64,000 bases of DNA from CAIZGX01 sp044239865 (GTDB taxonomy: Bacteria; Bacteroidota; Bacteroidia; Flavobacteriales_D; Sanyastnellaceae). The first letter of the stretch is position 1; every line of letters starts with the position of its first letter. The stretch is taken from NCBI GenBank assembly GCA_044239865.1, contig JBIIAO010000001.1:868001-932000 (forward strand). Direction: 5' to 3'. Both the position numbers and the translations under genes were made by a program. This document shows, one piece after another, positions 43,607 to 52,440 of this stretch. A model generated the notes under the pieces. That model had not been told where the DNA came from and did no database searches. It worked only from the letters and a program-made list of their open reading frames with translations.

Positions 43607-45810
43607 ACCTCCGTTCCTTCAGAACTCACCTTCACACTGTACTTCTTCCCTCTAAACAATACGTTGAAGGTATAGCTTTTCCATTGCGAAGGCAAGGTTC
43701 CATTAAACACCAACTCTCCGTTCTTCACACGCATTCCGCCAAATCCCATGGTGATCGCCATCCAAGTGCCGGCCATGGAGGTGATGTGAAGTCCTTCGTG
43801 TGCTTCGTGATTGTAATCATCGATGTCTAAACGCGAAGTGCGCAAATACATCTCATACGCTTTTTCGCTGTATCCAAGTTTGGCAGCGAGTATCGAATGG
43901 ACGCATGGAGACAAACTGCTTTCGTGAACAGTTTTGGGTTCGTAGAAATCGAAGTTCGCTTTCAATTGCGTTTCTGAAAAGTCTTCTTCAAAGAAGAAAA
44001 ATCCTTGAAGAACGTCTGCTTGCTTAATGAAGATGCTGCGCAAGATGCGATCCCAACTCCAATGCTGATTAATAGGACGCTCAGTAGGATCTAAATCGTG
44101 AATGCTCAACTGCTCTTTGTCCATGAATCCGTCTTGTTGAAGAAACACATCTGTTCCTTCCAACTTCCCGAAATACATCTTCTCTGCTTTCAACGCCCAA
44201 TCAGCCGCTTCTTCCGCAAAGTTCAAATGCATCTTGTCGCATTTGCTCTTGAATAATTCTGCATTTTCCGACTGAACCTTCTCTCCCACTTCCTTCGCAT
44301 ACTTCATGCACCACGCCGCGAAATAATTCGTGTACCAGTTGTTATTAATGTTGTTCTCGTATTCATTCGGACCCGTAACGCCAAGCATGACATACGCTTG
44401 CTTCGCTTCCGACCAATTCACACGCTGCGTCCAGAAACGCGCAATACCCACCAACACATCAATGCCGTATTCACCCAAATGCGCTTCGTCGCCCGTGTAC
44501 TTCACGTAGTTGTAAATCGCATAAGCAATGGCGCCGTTTCTATGAATCTCCTCGAACGTAATCTCCCACTCGTTGTGACATTCCTCTCCGTTCATAGTCA
44601 CCATCGGATACAACGCCGCTCCGTTCTTGAAGCCAAGCTTCGCGGCATTCTCAATGGCTTTGTCTAACTGATTGTATCTATATACCAACAACTGCTTCGC
44701 CACATGCGAATCGCGTGTGCTCTGATAAAAAGGCATACAATACGCTTCGGTATCCCAATACGTGCTTCCGCCGTACTTCTCGCCGGTGAAGCCTTTCGGG
44801 CCAATGTTCAAGCGTGAATCTTGACCCGTATATGTTTGATTCAAATGGAAAATATTGAAGCGAATGCCTTGCTGCGCTTCATCGTCTCCTTCAATAACAA
44901 TGTCTCCCAACTCCCAAACCTTCGCCCACGCTGCAATATGCGCTGCGCGTAATGCATCGTATCCTTCGGTTGCTGCGGCTTGCGCTGTGTGCACAGCAGC
45001 AGTCGACAAATTTTCATTCGCTTCATTCAACGAGCTTACAATCCCCACATACTTTTCAATGGTAACGGTATTGTTCGCTTCAACACTAAATACCGCTGCG
45101 TTTTCAATACGCGTATTGGTGTGTATTGAAGAACAATCTCCATTCAAATTGAAACGAACCTCTTGCGCCCAAGCCACTTGAAATCCAGTCTTCAATGTTT
45201 CTGAAACTGCAACTCCTCCATTCGCTGAAACAGCTGTTTGAAGAGGCTTCCAGAATAATTCGTCGTAGTTACTGTCGTGATTGCGAACCTCGGTTTCAAT
45301 GTAGGCACCGAAGCGAATTTCAGCTGCGCCACTCAACGGAGTAATGCTGTAACGAATCGCAGCCACGTCATCGTTGGCTAAACTGCAAAAACGTTCTGCG
45401 TTCAATTGAACCTTCGTTCCCTTCGGAGAAGTAGCCACGCAAGAACGCTTCAAAATGCCTTCCTTCATGTTCAACTCTCTGCGGAAATTCTCGGTTGTCC
45501 ACGTATTCAAATCGAACTCTTCTCCGTTAATCGTCACATCAATCCCCACCCAAAACGCCGAATTCAACACCTTCGCGAAATATTCCGGATATCCGTTCTT
45601 CCACCAACCCACACGTGTCTTGTCGGGATAATAAACCCCGGCCACATAACTCCCTTGAAGCGTCTTACCTGAAAACTTTTCTTCATGGTTCGCACGCTGA
45701 CCGAACTTCCCATTTCCTAAACTGAAAATACTTTCCGAACTGCGCTGCAATTCAACATGGAAGCCTTCTTCAACAATAGACCACGGGACAGTAGATATAT
45801 ATTTTATCAT
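43594..45810 (-). CDS. Glycoside hydrolase family 65 phosphorylase (maltose/trehalose/kojibiose type)
   Basis: This 738-residue enzyme has the GH65 N-terminal beta-sandwich, then the (alpha/alpha)6 barrel with GGSTYWDTEAYCMPFY, the catalytic acid in VTGPNEYENNINNNWYTN and the phosphate-site region HESSLSPCVHS. It would split a disaccharide with phosphate to glucose 1-phosphate plus glucose. The exact disaccharide cannot be told, and no beta-phosphoglucomutase gene is adjacent. There is no signal peptide, so it is cytoplasmic. The last residues (GTL) and stop lie in repeat sequence. Confidence 0.88.
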   Translation of the reverse strand: MIKYISTVPWSIVEEGFHVELQRSSESIFSLGNGKFGQRANHEEKFSGKTLQGSYVAGVYYPDKTRVGWWKNGYPEYFAKVLNSAFWVGIDVTINGEEFDLNTWTTENFRRELNMKEGILKRSCVATSPKGTKVQLNAERFCSLANDDVAAIRYSITPLSGAAEIRFGAYIETEVRNHDSNYDELFWKPLQTAVSANGGVAVSETLKTGFQVAWAQEVRFNLNGDCSSIHTNTRIENAAVFSVEANNTVTIEKYVGIVSSLNEANENLSTAAVHTAQAAATEGYDALRAAHIAAWAKVWELGDIVIEGDDEAQQGIRFNIFHLNQTYTGQDSRLNIGPKGFTGEKYGGSTYWDTEAYCMPFYQSTRDSHVAKQLLVYRYNQLDKAIENAAKLGFKNGAALYPMVTMNGEECHNEWEITFEEIHRNGAIAYAIYNYVKYTGDEAHLGEYGIDVLVGIARFWTQRVNWSEAKQAYVMLGVTGPNEYENNINNNWYTNYFAAWCMKYAKEVGEKVQSENAELFKSKCDKMHLNFAEEAADWALKAEKMYFGKLEGTDVFLQQDGFMDKEQLSIHDLDPTERPINQHWSWDRILRSIFIKQADVLQGFFFFEEDFSETQLKANFDFYEPKTVHESSLSPCVHSILAAKLGYSEKAYEMYLRTSRLDIDDYNHEAHEGLHITSMAGTWMAITMGFGGMRVKNGELVFNGTLPSQWKSYTFNVLFRGKKYSVKVSSEGTEVGTL

Positions 45811-45881
45811 TTTTTTTCGTTCGGTTTGAAGTCACAAAGAAAAGAAAGTGTACTTAATACACCAACTCTATTTTTTCACAT

Positions 45882-47888
45882 TCAGAATTTAAGCGCCCAC
45901 TCGGTTGCTTCGCGAATAACTTTTTTAGCATCGAGTCCATTCGTATCGTGCGCGCCGCCCAATACATGCAGCGGAATTCCAGCTTCAACAAATGTTAAAA
46001 CATCTGTTTGCGTCGAGCGTTGACCCAAGCACAAGACTATTGCATTTGGTTGAAGTACATAATCCACTCCATTCGAATTGAACAACAACTCGCCACCTAA
46101 AATCTTCAATCCAATAGATGTGTTGAACACCCCCACCCCCAATTGCTGTAGCTCTGTTCGGTGAGACCACACCGTTGTCTTTCCCAATTTATTTCCCAAC
46201 TTTTTGTTGCTTCGCTGAAGAATAGAAACCTTGCGAAGCGGCGTGCGCTCTTGTTTTTCTTGAAGGGCACCGCGATGTTCCAACTGCACATCTATTCCCC
46301 AATGCGCACTGTATTCTTCTTTCGTTTCTGTGGTCTGCGTGAGTAACGAAGCCACATCCATTGCAATTCCACCGGCACCTAAAACTACCACTTCATTGCC
46401 CAATGAAGCATTCTTCTGAATGGCTTCCACATAATTCAACACAGGAAGCGAGCCGTCGTTTTCTTCCCAAGAATACTCGCTAGGAACCACGCCTGTGGCC
46501 CAAACCAGCTCTTCGAAATTTCCATCACTAAATTTTTTCAGTTCGAAGGAAGTGTTTAAATGAATCTTCACTCCGCAATGTTTCAACTGCTCGGTATAAT
46601 AACGAATGGTCTCAAAGAACTCTTCTTTACCCGGCACTTGCGCTGCCAAGCGAAGCTGTCCACCCAACGAATCTTGCTGTTCGAACACTTCCACTTCATT
46701 GCCACGTTGCGCCAAAACCAAGGCGGCTGTGAGTCCTGCAACACCGGCTCCAACCACCGCAATTTTCTTTTTGTATGTTGAAGGAAGAAGCTGCATGGTC
46801 AGTTCTCTCGCCGCAAACGGATTCACCAAACACGAAGCAATTTCGCCCGAGAAAATCTGATCGAGGCACGCTTGATTGCAGCCTACACAAGTATTGATGA
46901 GGTTGGATTGATTGTTCTTGGCCTTCAACACAAAATGAGGGTCGGCCAAAAGCGGACGCGCCATGCTAACGGCATCGGCCTTTCCTGAAGAAATAATTTC
47001 TTCCGCCAATTCGGGCGTATTAATTCTATTCGTAGCTGAAACCGGAATGGCAACGTGTTGCTTCAACAATTCCGCAGCCCACACAAATGATCCTCGCGGC
47101 ACACGCATGCTAATCGTTGGAATGCGCGCTTCGTGCCACCCGATACCCGTGTTCAACAAGTGGACGCCTGCGGCTTCCAGCGCCTTCGCGAATTGAATGA
47201 CTTCCTCTTTCGAACTTCCTTCTTCCACCAGATCAACCACTGAAATGCGATAGATGAGCATGAACTTTTCAGAAACCACTTCGCGAATAGCCGCTATAAT
47301 TTCCAACGGAAGACGCATTCTATTCTCGAACGTTCCTCCGTATTCGTCTTCGCGTTTGTTTGTTCGCGGCGCAATAAACTGATGAAGGAAATAGCCTTCG
47401 CTGCCCATGATTTCAATTCCATCGTACCCCGCCTCTTCCGCTCTGCGTGCGCAATTCGCGAAGTCTTGAATTGTATTCTGAATTTCTTCCACGCTCAAAG
47501 CGCGTGGCGTATAAATATTGATCGGTGCTTGAATGGCCGAAGCACTCACGCATTTATCGTGCACCCCATATCTTCCAGCATGCAGAATTTGCATGGCAAT
47601 CTTCCCTCCTGCTTCGTGCACCACTTCGGTAATGACTTTGTGTTTGGAAATCTGCTCATCTGCATTGAAGCAAATGGCGCCCGGCCAAAGTCTTCCATCA
47701 TTGTTTGGAGAAACTCCGCCTGTGATAATTAACCCCACTTCTCCTTTCGCACGTTCCGCGAAATAAGCGGCCATGGCTTCAAAACCGTTTGGAAGTTCTT
47801 CCAATCCGGTATGCATAGACCCCATAATGAAGCGGTTCTTAATTTCATTCTTTCCAATGGAAAGTGGCTGAAGTGCGGCGGTAATCAT
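45882..47888 (-). CDS. fadH: 2,4-dienoyl-CoA reductase-like flavin oxidoreductase (FadH family)
   Basis: This 668-residue three-part enzyme has an N-terminal FMN TIM barrel (KNRFIMGSMHTGLEE, ILHAGRYG, IAPRTNKREDEYGG), a 4Fe-4S site (CVGCNQACLDQ with a later Cys) and a C-terminal FAD/NAD(P) half (VVGAGVAGLTAALVLAQRGNEV, VVLGAGGIAMDVA). It matches 2,4-dienoyl-CoA reductase, which handles unsaturated fatty acids in beta-oxidation. Other old-yellow-enzyme relatives are possible. The ATG at 47888 is preferred to a GTG two codons earlier. It is divergent from a Nudix-type regulator. Confidence 0.88.
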   Translation of the reverse strand: MITAALQPLSIGKNEIKNRFIMGSMHTGLEELPNGFEAMAAYFAERAKGEVGLIITGGVSPNNDGRLWPGAICFNADEQISKHKVITEVVHEAGGKIAMQILHAGRYGVHDKCVSASAIQAPINIYTPRALSVEEIQNTIQDFANCARRAEEAGYDGIEIMGSEGYFLHQFIAPRTNKREDEYGGTFENRMRLPLEIIAAIREVVSEKFMLIYRISVVDLVEEGSSKEEVIQFAKALEAAGVHLLNTGIGWHEARIPTISMRVPRGSFVWAAELLKQHVAIPVSATNRINTPELAEEIISSGKADAVSMARPLLADPHFVLKAKNNQSNLINTCVGCNQACLDQIFSGEIASCLVNPFAARELTMQLLPSTYKKKIAVVGAGVAGLTAALVLAQRGNEVEVFEQQDSLGGQLRLAAQVPGKEEFFETIRYYTEQLKHCGVKIHLNTSFELKKFSDGNFEELVWATGVVPSEYSWEENDGSLPVLNYVEAIQKNASLGNEVVVLGAGGIAMDVASLLTQTTETKEEYSAHWGIDVQLEHRGALQEKQERTPLRKVSILQRSNKKLGNKLGKTTVWSHRTELQQLGVGVFNTSIGLKILGGELLFNSNGVDYVLQPNAIVLCLGQRSTQTDVLTFVEAGIPLHVLGGAHDTNGLDAKKVIREATEWALKF

Positions 47889-47917
47889 AGACACGAAAGT
47901 AAATGAAAAAATTGCTT

Positions 47918-47925
47918 TACATTTG
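47918..47925 (+). promoter_or_regulatory. -7 element for the Nudix-regulator gene
   Basis: TACATTTG is a perfect TAnnTTTG match in the 63-bp divergent region. An imperfect symmetric GTGT-ATTTATC-ACAC (about 47929-47943) follows it and could be an operator. Confidence 0.4.
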
Positions 47926-47951
47926 AAAGTGTATTTATCACACGAAGTATC

Positions 47952-48665
47952 ATGAGTAAGAAGAACAGTGAACCAACACCGAAAAACACACTTGGAATGG
48001 ATGTATCCGTTGACTGCGTTGTTTTCGGATTCGATAACGACACGCTGAAAGTGCTGTTAATTGAGCAAAAGCAGCCCGATACGGTTCACTTTAAGACTCA
48101 GAAGGCAGTCCCGGGAGATTTGGTTCTCGACAACGAAAGTTTAGATGAAGCCGCGAAGCGCATCTTGCAAGAATTGACTTCGTTGAAAGGAATTTACTTG
48201 AAACAGTTCCATGCATTCGGAGATCCAAATCGTGTTCGCGGATTGAAAGACCAACAGTGGCTTCGGACCTTCCGTGTGAATCCGGAAAGACGCGTATTAA
48301 CCATAGGATATTATTCTTTGGTGAAATTGTCTGAGTTCAAACCAAAGGCCGCATCTTTTGCAGGAAAGACCTATTGGGTCGACGTTTACAACATCCCATC
48401 TCTTGCCTTCGACCACAATGAAATTGTGCACAAGGCATTGCTTATGCTGCGTCATGAGCTCATGGCCGACCACATTGGCTTTGAATTACTTCCTGAAAAA
48501 TTCACGTTGTCGCAGTTGCAAAAGTTGTATGAAATTATTCTCGACAAGAAATTAGACAAGCGCAATTTCAGAAAGAATATTCTTCGCACTGAGACCGTAA
48601 CGGCCTTGGAAGAAAAGCAACAAGGCGTTCTGCACAAGCCTGCTCAACTTTTTAGTAAGAAATGA
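47952..48665 (+). CDS. Nudix-related transcriptional regulator (NrtR/AraR-like)
   Basis: This protein has an N-terminal Nudix fold (about 16-150) and a C-terminal winged helix (about 165-225; FTLSQLQKLYEIILDKKLDKRNFRKNIL), the layout of Nudix-related regulators. The Nudix box is broken: the stretch DNESLDEAAKRILQEL has Ile and Leu where REUxEE needs Glu, so hydrolysis is unlikely and ligand sensing is expected. The target may be fadH or nearby sugar genes, inferred from the divergent position. Confidence 0.83.
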   Translation: MSKKNSEPTPKNTLGMDVSVDCVVFGFDNDTLKVLLIEQKQPDTVHFKTQKAVPGDLVLDNESLDEAAKRILQELTSLKGIYLKQFHAFGDPNRVRGLKDQQWLRTFRVNPERRVLTIGYYSLVKLSEFKPKAASFAGKTYWVDVYNIPSLAFDHNEIVHKALLMLRHELMADHIGFELLPEKFTLSQLQKLYEIILDKKLDKRNFRKNILRTETVTALEEKQQGVLHKPAQLFSKK

Positions 48666-50860
48666 GAATAGCACATGTTGTAGTTTTCTTCGCTTTTTTT
48701 TCTAACGCATTACACGCTCAACAACCCTTATTCAATGAGGCCTTCCTTCAAGACGAGGTGGCCAGTATTTCAATTACAATAGATCCCGACTCGCTTGCGG
48801 CTATGTACACCAACCTTGGAAATTCGCATGAATTTCCCGCGGCCATGGTCTACACATTTTCTTCCGGATTCTCTGCTTATTCAGGCATTGGCGTTCGCTT
48901 TCGCGGCAACACCTCTTTGAATGCCCAGAAGAAATCGTACAAGATAAACATAGACAAATATGTCGATCAGAATTTTTACGGACTATCAGAGTTGAATCTT
49001 ATTGGGAATCAAAACGACCCGTCGTTGTTACGTGCAAAATTGTGTTGGGACTTCTTTCGCGATGCCGGAGTGCCTGCGTGTAGAACGTCTTACATACGTG
49101 TTTATGTCAATGAAAGCTACATGGGCGTCTACCTGCATGTTGAGCAGATTGATAATCGCTTTGCAGATGTTCGCTTCGACGATGGAACCGGAAATTTATG
49201 GAAATGTCTGTATGGATCGGACTTGAACTATCAAGGATCCAATCCCACCTTGTACACCGACGATGCCTATGATTTGGTTGAAAATGAATTTCAAAACAAT
49301 TACGCTGAATTGGCTCAGTTCATAAACGTGTTGAACAACACTCCTCTTTCCCTTTTGCCATGTGAATTGGAAAAGGTCTTCAATGTGCACGACTACTTGA
49401 AAATTATGGCGGCTGATATTTTATTGGGAAATTGGGACAACTACATTTTCAACAAAAATAATTTCTACCTCTATCACAACGAGAAAACCGGAAAGCTCGA
49501 ATACATTCCGTACGACCTAGACAACACGCTTGGCATAGATTGGGTGGGTGTTGATTGGGGCCAACGAAACTTGTATTCTTGGACAACCTCTTCCAACCGT
49601 CCGCTTTTCACAAGACTCCTGCAAATTCCCGCGTACCGCAATGAATTCAGCAATAACGTGAACGATCTTATTGCAACGCAATTCAATGCAACTGTCTTCC
49701 AAACGAAAGCTTTGCAAATGCAAAACCTCATTTCTTCTGCCGCAGAAACAGATCCATTGCGTCCGTTGGACTTCGGTTTTACTTTCGAAGATTTCACGAA
49801 CAGCATTAATTCGTCATGGGGCGGACATGTTCCTTACGGCATTGTGCCGTTTGTTCAAACCCGTGCAACACAGGCTTTGCAGCAGCTGGAAAACATTTCC
49901 TCTTTCACACGTATTTTTAATGTGGTTCCGAAATTTCAGAACGACAGTCTGTTCGTTTCATTCCAAAGTAATCTTAACAGCAATCAGTTGGCTGTTGTGT
50001 GGAAAGAAATCGGAACTTCAACCTGGAACAATGCAACGGCAACCAGCCTTGGATATTACGGTTTGGTAGATCAGCGCTATCTGTTCGAAGGACCTATTCC
50101 AACAGATAGTATAAACATTTTGGTTGGCGTTATTCCTGTTGAATGGCTCAACGACATTGAAGCGCACGATTGCAATTTTGTTTATTTATATGGAAAGGAA
50201 TCTTCGTCACCTTTGGTCATTAACGAACTTGCTCCATTGGGAACCGACAATTGCATTGACTTTTTAGGAGCCAATGAAGATTGGATTGAATTGTACAATC
50301 CCGGACCTGAAGCCGTTTATCTCGGAAACAAATTCATTTCAGATGACGCCAGCAATTGGAACAAATGGCCCTTGCCGAATGTAACGCTCGATGCTGGAGA
50401 CTTTCAGTTGTTGTATGCAGATAAAGATCCTGAGCAGGGACTGAATCATGTTGACTTCAAGTTAGACGACATCTCTGAAACCGTTTACATTTCGGAAGTT
50501 CAGAACAATGCGCGTGTGCTTATTGATTCAATTACTTACTTCAACATACCCATTAATCATTCATTCGGAAGAGCAACGGATGCCAATCCAAACTGGATCG
50601 ACTGGACCGTTTCTACTCCGAATGCTAGCAACCTTCCGGTGAGTGTGAATGAACTCGTTTCTGGAATTTCAATCTATCCGAATCCGGTTGTTGAAACGCT
50701 TCATTGCACCGAAAAAATTTCAGGAAGAATACTTTCCATGCAAGGAGAAGTAGTTCAGGTTTTCTTCAACACGCAAGAAATTCCTTGTCAGTCTTTAGCT
50801 GCGGGCATCTATACTTTGCAGACTGACAAAAGTCTTTTTCGATTTATTAAATCCAAATAA
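48662..50860 (+). CDS. CotH-like kinase protein with lamin-tail domain and T9SS tail
   Basis: A signal peptide (MRIAHVVVFFAFFSNALHAQ) is followed by a CotH kinase-like domain (about 35-400; GVRFRGNTSLNAQKKSYKINI, MGVYLHVEQID, YIPYDLDNTLGIDW with the catalytic Asp), then a lamin-tail domain (about 515-650; LVINELAPLG, DWIELYNPG) and a T9SS sorting domain (last 75, IYPNPVVETLHC). It is probably exported to the cell surface. It overlaps the regulator gene by 4 bp. Confidence 0.88.
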   Translation: MRIAHVVVFFAFFSNALHAQQPLFNEAFLQDEVASISITIDPDSLAAMYTNLGNSHEFPAAMVYTFSSGFSAYSGIGVRFRGNTSLNAQKKSYKINIDKYVDQNFYGLSELNLIGNQNDPSLLRAKLCWDFFRDAGVPACRTSYIRVYVNESYMGVYLHVEQIDNRFADVRFDDGTGNLWKCLYGSDLNYQGSNPTLYTDDAYDLVENEFQNNYAELAQFINVLNNTPLSLLPCELEKVFNVHDYLKIMAADILLGNWDNYIFNKNNFYLYHNEKTGKLEYIPYDLDNTLGIDWVGVDWGQRNLYSWTTSSNRPLFTRLLQIPAYRNEFSNNVNDLIATQFNATVFQTKALQMQNLISSAAETDPLRPLDFGFTFEDFTNSINSSWGGHVPYGIVPFVQTRATQALQQLENISSFTRIFNVVPKFQNDSLFVSFQSNLNSNQLAVVWKEIGTSTWNNATATSLGYYGLVDQRYLFEGPIPTDSINILVGVIPVEWLNDIEAHDCNFVYLYGKESSSPLVINELAPLGTDNCIDFLGANEDWIELYNPGPEAVYLGNKFISDDASNWNKWPLPNVTLDAGDFQLLYADKDPEQGLNHVDFKLDDISETVYISEVQNNARVLIDSITYFNIPINHSFGRATDANPNWIDWTVSTPNASNLPVSVNELVSGISIYPNPVVETLHCTEKISGRILSMQGEVVQVFFNTQEIPCQSLAAGIYTLQTDKSLFRFIKSK

Positions 50861-50893
50861 GGTTATCTAGACTTGCCTTTGTAACTTGCAGGC

Positions 50894-51892
50894 ATGTATT
50901 ACAGCGACTATTTAAAATTGGGCGACGTATTAAATGCCCAAGAACTTGAGAGCGACAAACAAGGTCAGCACGCTCACGACGAAATGTTATTCATTGTCAT
51001 TCATCAATCGTATGAATTGTGGTTCAAGCAGATTCTGTTTGAAATGAAGTCCGTTTACGACATTCTTGCGAAAGAGAACATTAACGACAACAGTCCAGAG
51101 TTACAAATCGCTGTAAACCGCATGCACCGTGTCACAGAGATTCTTCGAATCTTGGTTGATCAAATCAATATTTTGGAAACCATGTCGGCGCAAGACTTCC
51201 TAGACTTCCGCGATATGCTTCGTCCAGCAAGTGGATTTCAGAGCATGCAATTCAAAGTATTGGAAACATTGCTCGGATTGAAAGTGGAAGAACGTCATGG
51301 ACAAGAATATTTCACCAGTCAATTGCGCAGCGAAGACGCGAAGCAAATCTATGCATTGGCGAAGGAAACAACGCTTTTGGAATTGGTGAACAACTGGTTG
51401 GAGCGCATGCCGTTTTTCGATGATAAATATTGGGTCGACGGAAAGTTTTGCGAGCAATACAGAAGCGCCTATTCCTCTTCGTTGAGTGAAATGGAAATGC
51501 AAAACTTGAAGGCGTTCGACGAATTGTTTATGTCGAACGAACCCGTTGAAAACAGAAAATTAAGCAAAGAAGCTAGAAGAGCTGCGCTCTTCATTATGTT
51601 GTATCGCGACTATCCGATACTTCAAAATCCGTATAGAATTATAAATTCCTTGTTAGACATTGACGAGTTGCTAGCGACTTGGAGATGGAGACACATGAAC
51701 ATGGTTCACCGCATGATTGGCGGAAGAGCGGGAACAGGTGGAAGCACTGGAAAAGGATATTTGCGTGAAGCGGCAATGAAGCATTACGTGTTTCAAGAAT
51801 TCGCAGAGCTCACTTCATTCTTGGTTGAACGAAGAAAATTCCCTGCGATCAGCGACGAACTTGCGAAGAAACTCGGCTTCGAGAATGGATAG
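50894..51892 (+). CDS. kynA: Tryptophan 2,3-dioxygenase
   Basis: This 332-residue haem enzyme opens the indole ring of tryptophan to N-formylkynurenine. Signatures are YYSDYLKLGDVLNAQ, HDEMLFIVIHQSYELWFKQI (substrate and haem side) and MVHRMIGGRAGTGGSTGKGYL with the proximal His. No other kynurenine-pathway genes are adjacent. The following gene overlaps its end by 8 bp. A weak TAACTTGC lies just before the start. Confidence 0.92.
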   Translation: MYYSDYLKLGDVLNAQELESDKQGQHAHDEMLFIVIHQSYELWFKQILFEMKSVYDILAKENINDNSPELQIAVNRMHRVTEILRILVDQINILETMSAQDFLDFRDMLRPASGFQSMQFKVLETLLGLKVEERHGQEYFTSQLRSEDAKQIYALAKETTLLELVNNWLERMPFFDDKYWVDGKFCEQYRSAYSSSLSEMEMQNLKAFDELFMSNEPVENRKLSKEARRAALFIMLYRDYPILQNPYRIINSLLDIDELLATWRWRHMNMVHRMIGGRAGTGGSTGKGYLREAAMKHYVFQEFAELTSFLVERRKFPAISDELAKKLGFENG

Positions 51893-52238
51893 TTACGTTC
51901 GAGATTTACTCTCGGACATTGTGCGTTCCATTGACGAAATTCATGAGTTCTCAAATGGTTTAACCATTGAAGACTTCAAGCAATACTTGTCAAATAAAAT
52001 GATGCGTCGCGCCATTGAGCGCGACCTCATTATTATTGGCGAAGCCATGCACGACATCGTGAAAGTCGATCACACCCGTGTTATGCGCATTAAAAATTCT
52101 CGACGCGTCATAGAACTCCGCAACGACGTGGTTCACTCCTACGACGATCTAGCCAACGAAAAAATCTGGCAATTCATTTGGACCGAGCTTCCTTATTTGC
52201 GGAAGGAGGTGGCGCAAATAATTGATCTTCACTATTAG
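51885..52238 (+). CDS. HepT-like (DUF86) HEPN protein without an MntA partner
   Basis: This 117-residue helical protein has the HEPN ribonuclease motif R79-x4-H84-x-Y86 (RNDVVHSY) and the EAMHDIVK family segment. HepT normally pairs with the nucleotidyltransferase antitoxin MntA, which is not next to it here. It starts within the end of kynA (overlap 8 bp), so it is likely expressed with it. The stop codon is followed at once by mini-hairpin array D. Confidence 0.83.
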   Translation: MDSYVRDLLSDIVRSIDEIHEFSNGLTIEDFKQYLSNKMMRRAIERDLIIIGEAMHDIVKVDHTRVMRIKNSRRVIELRNDVVHSYDDLANEKIWQFIWTELPYLRKEVAQIIDLHY

Positions 52239-52305
52239 TTGAGTCAACGAATGTCTTCGACGAATGCACTTCGTGCGAATGCTTCGCGAATGTCTTCGAC
52301 GATTC
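52239..52305 (+). repeat. Mini-hairpin array D
   Basis: It starts right after the HepT-like stop codon: TTGA-G-TCAA, TC-TTC-GA, CAC-TTC-GTG, C-TTC-G and TC-TTC-GA, each separated by CGAATG, ending CGATT. Confidence 0.9.
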
Positions 52306-52440
52306 TAACAACGTAGTTCCAATTACGTAGTTCCAATTACTCAGTAGGAATTACTCAGTAGGAATAAAATCTCCGATTTTCCAATTACGCAGTTCCAATT
52401 ACGCAGTAGGAACAACGAAGTTCCAACAACGCAGTTCCTA
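52306..52440. repeat. Second dispersed repeat family, copy 5 (densest)
   Basis: About ten AGTTCCAATTACG and AGTAGGAATTACT-type units surround one AAAATC-TCC-GATTTT hairpin (52366-52380). The end supplies the TAG stop (52438-52440) of the T9SS gene on the other strand. Confidence 0.85.
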
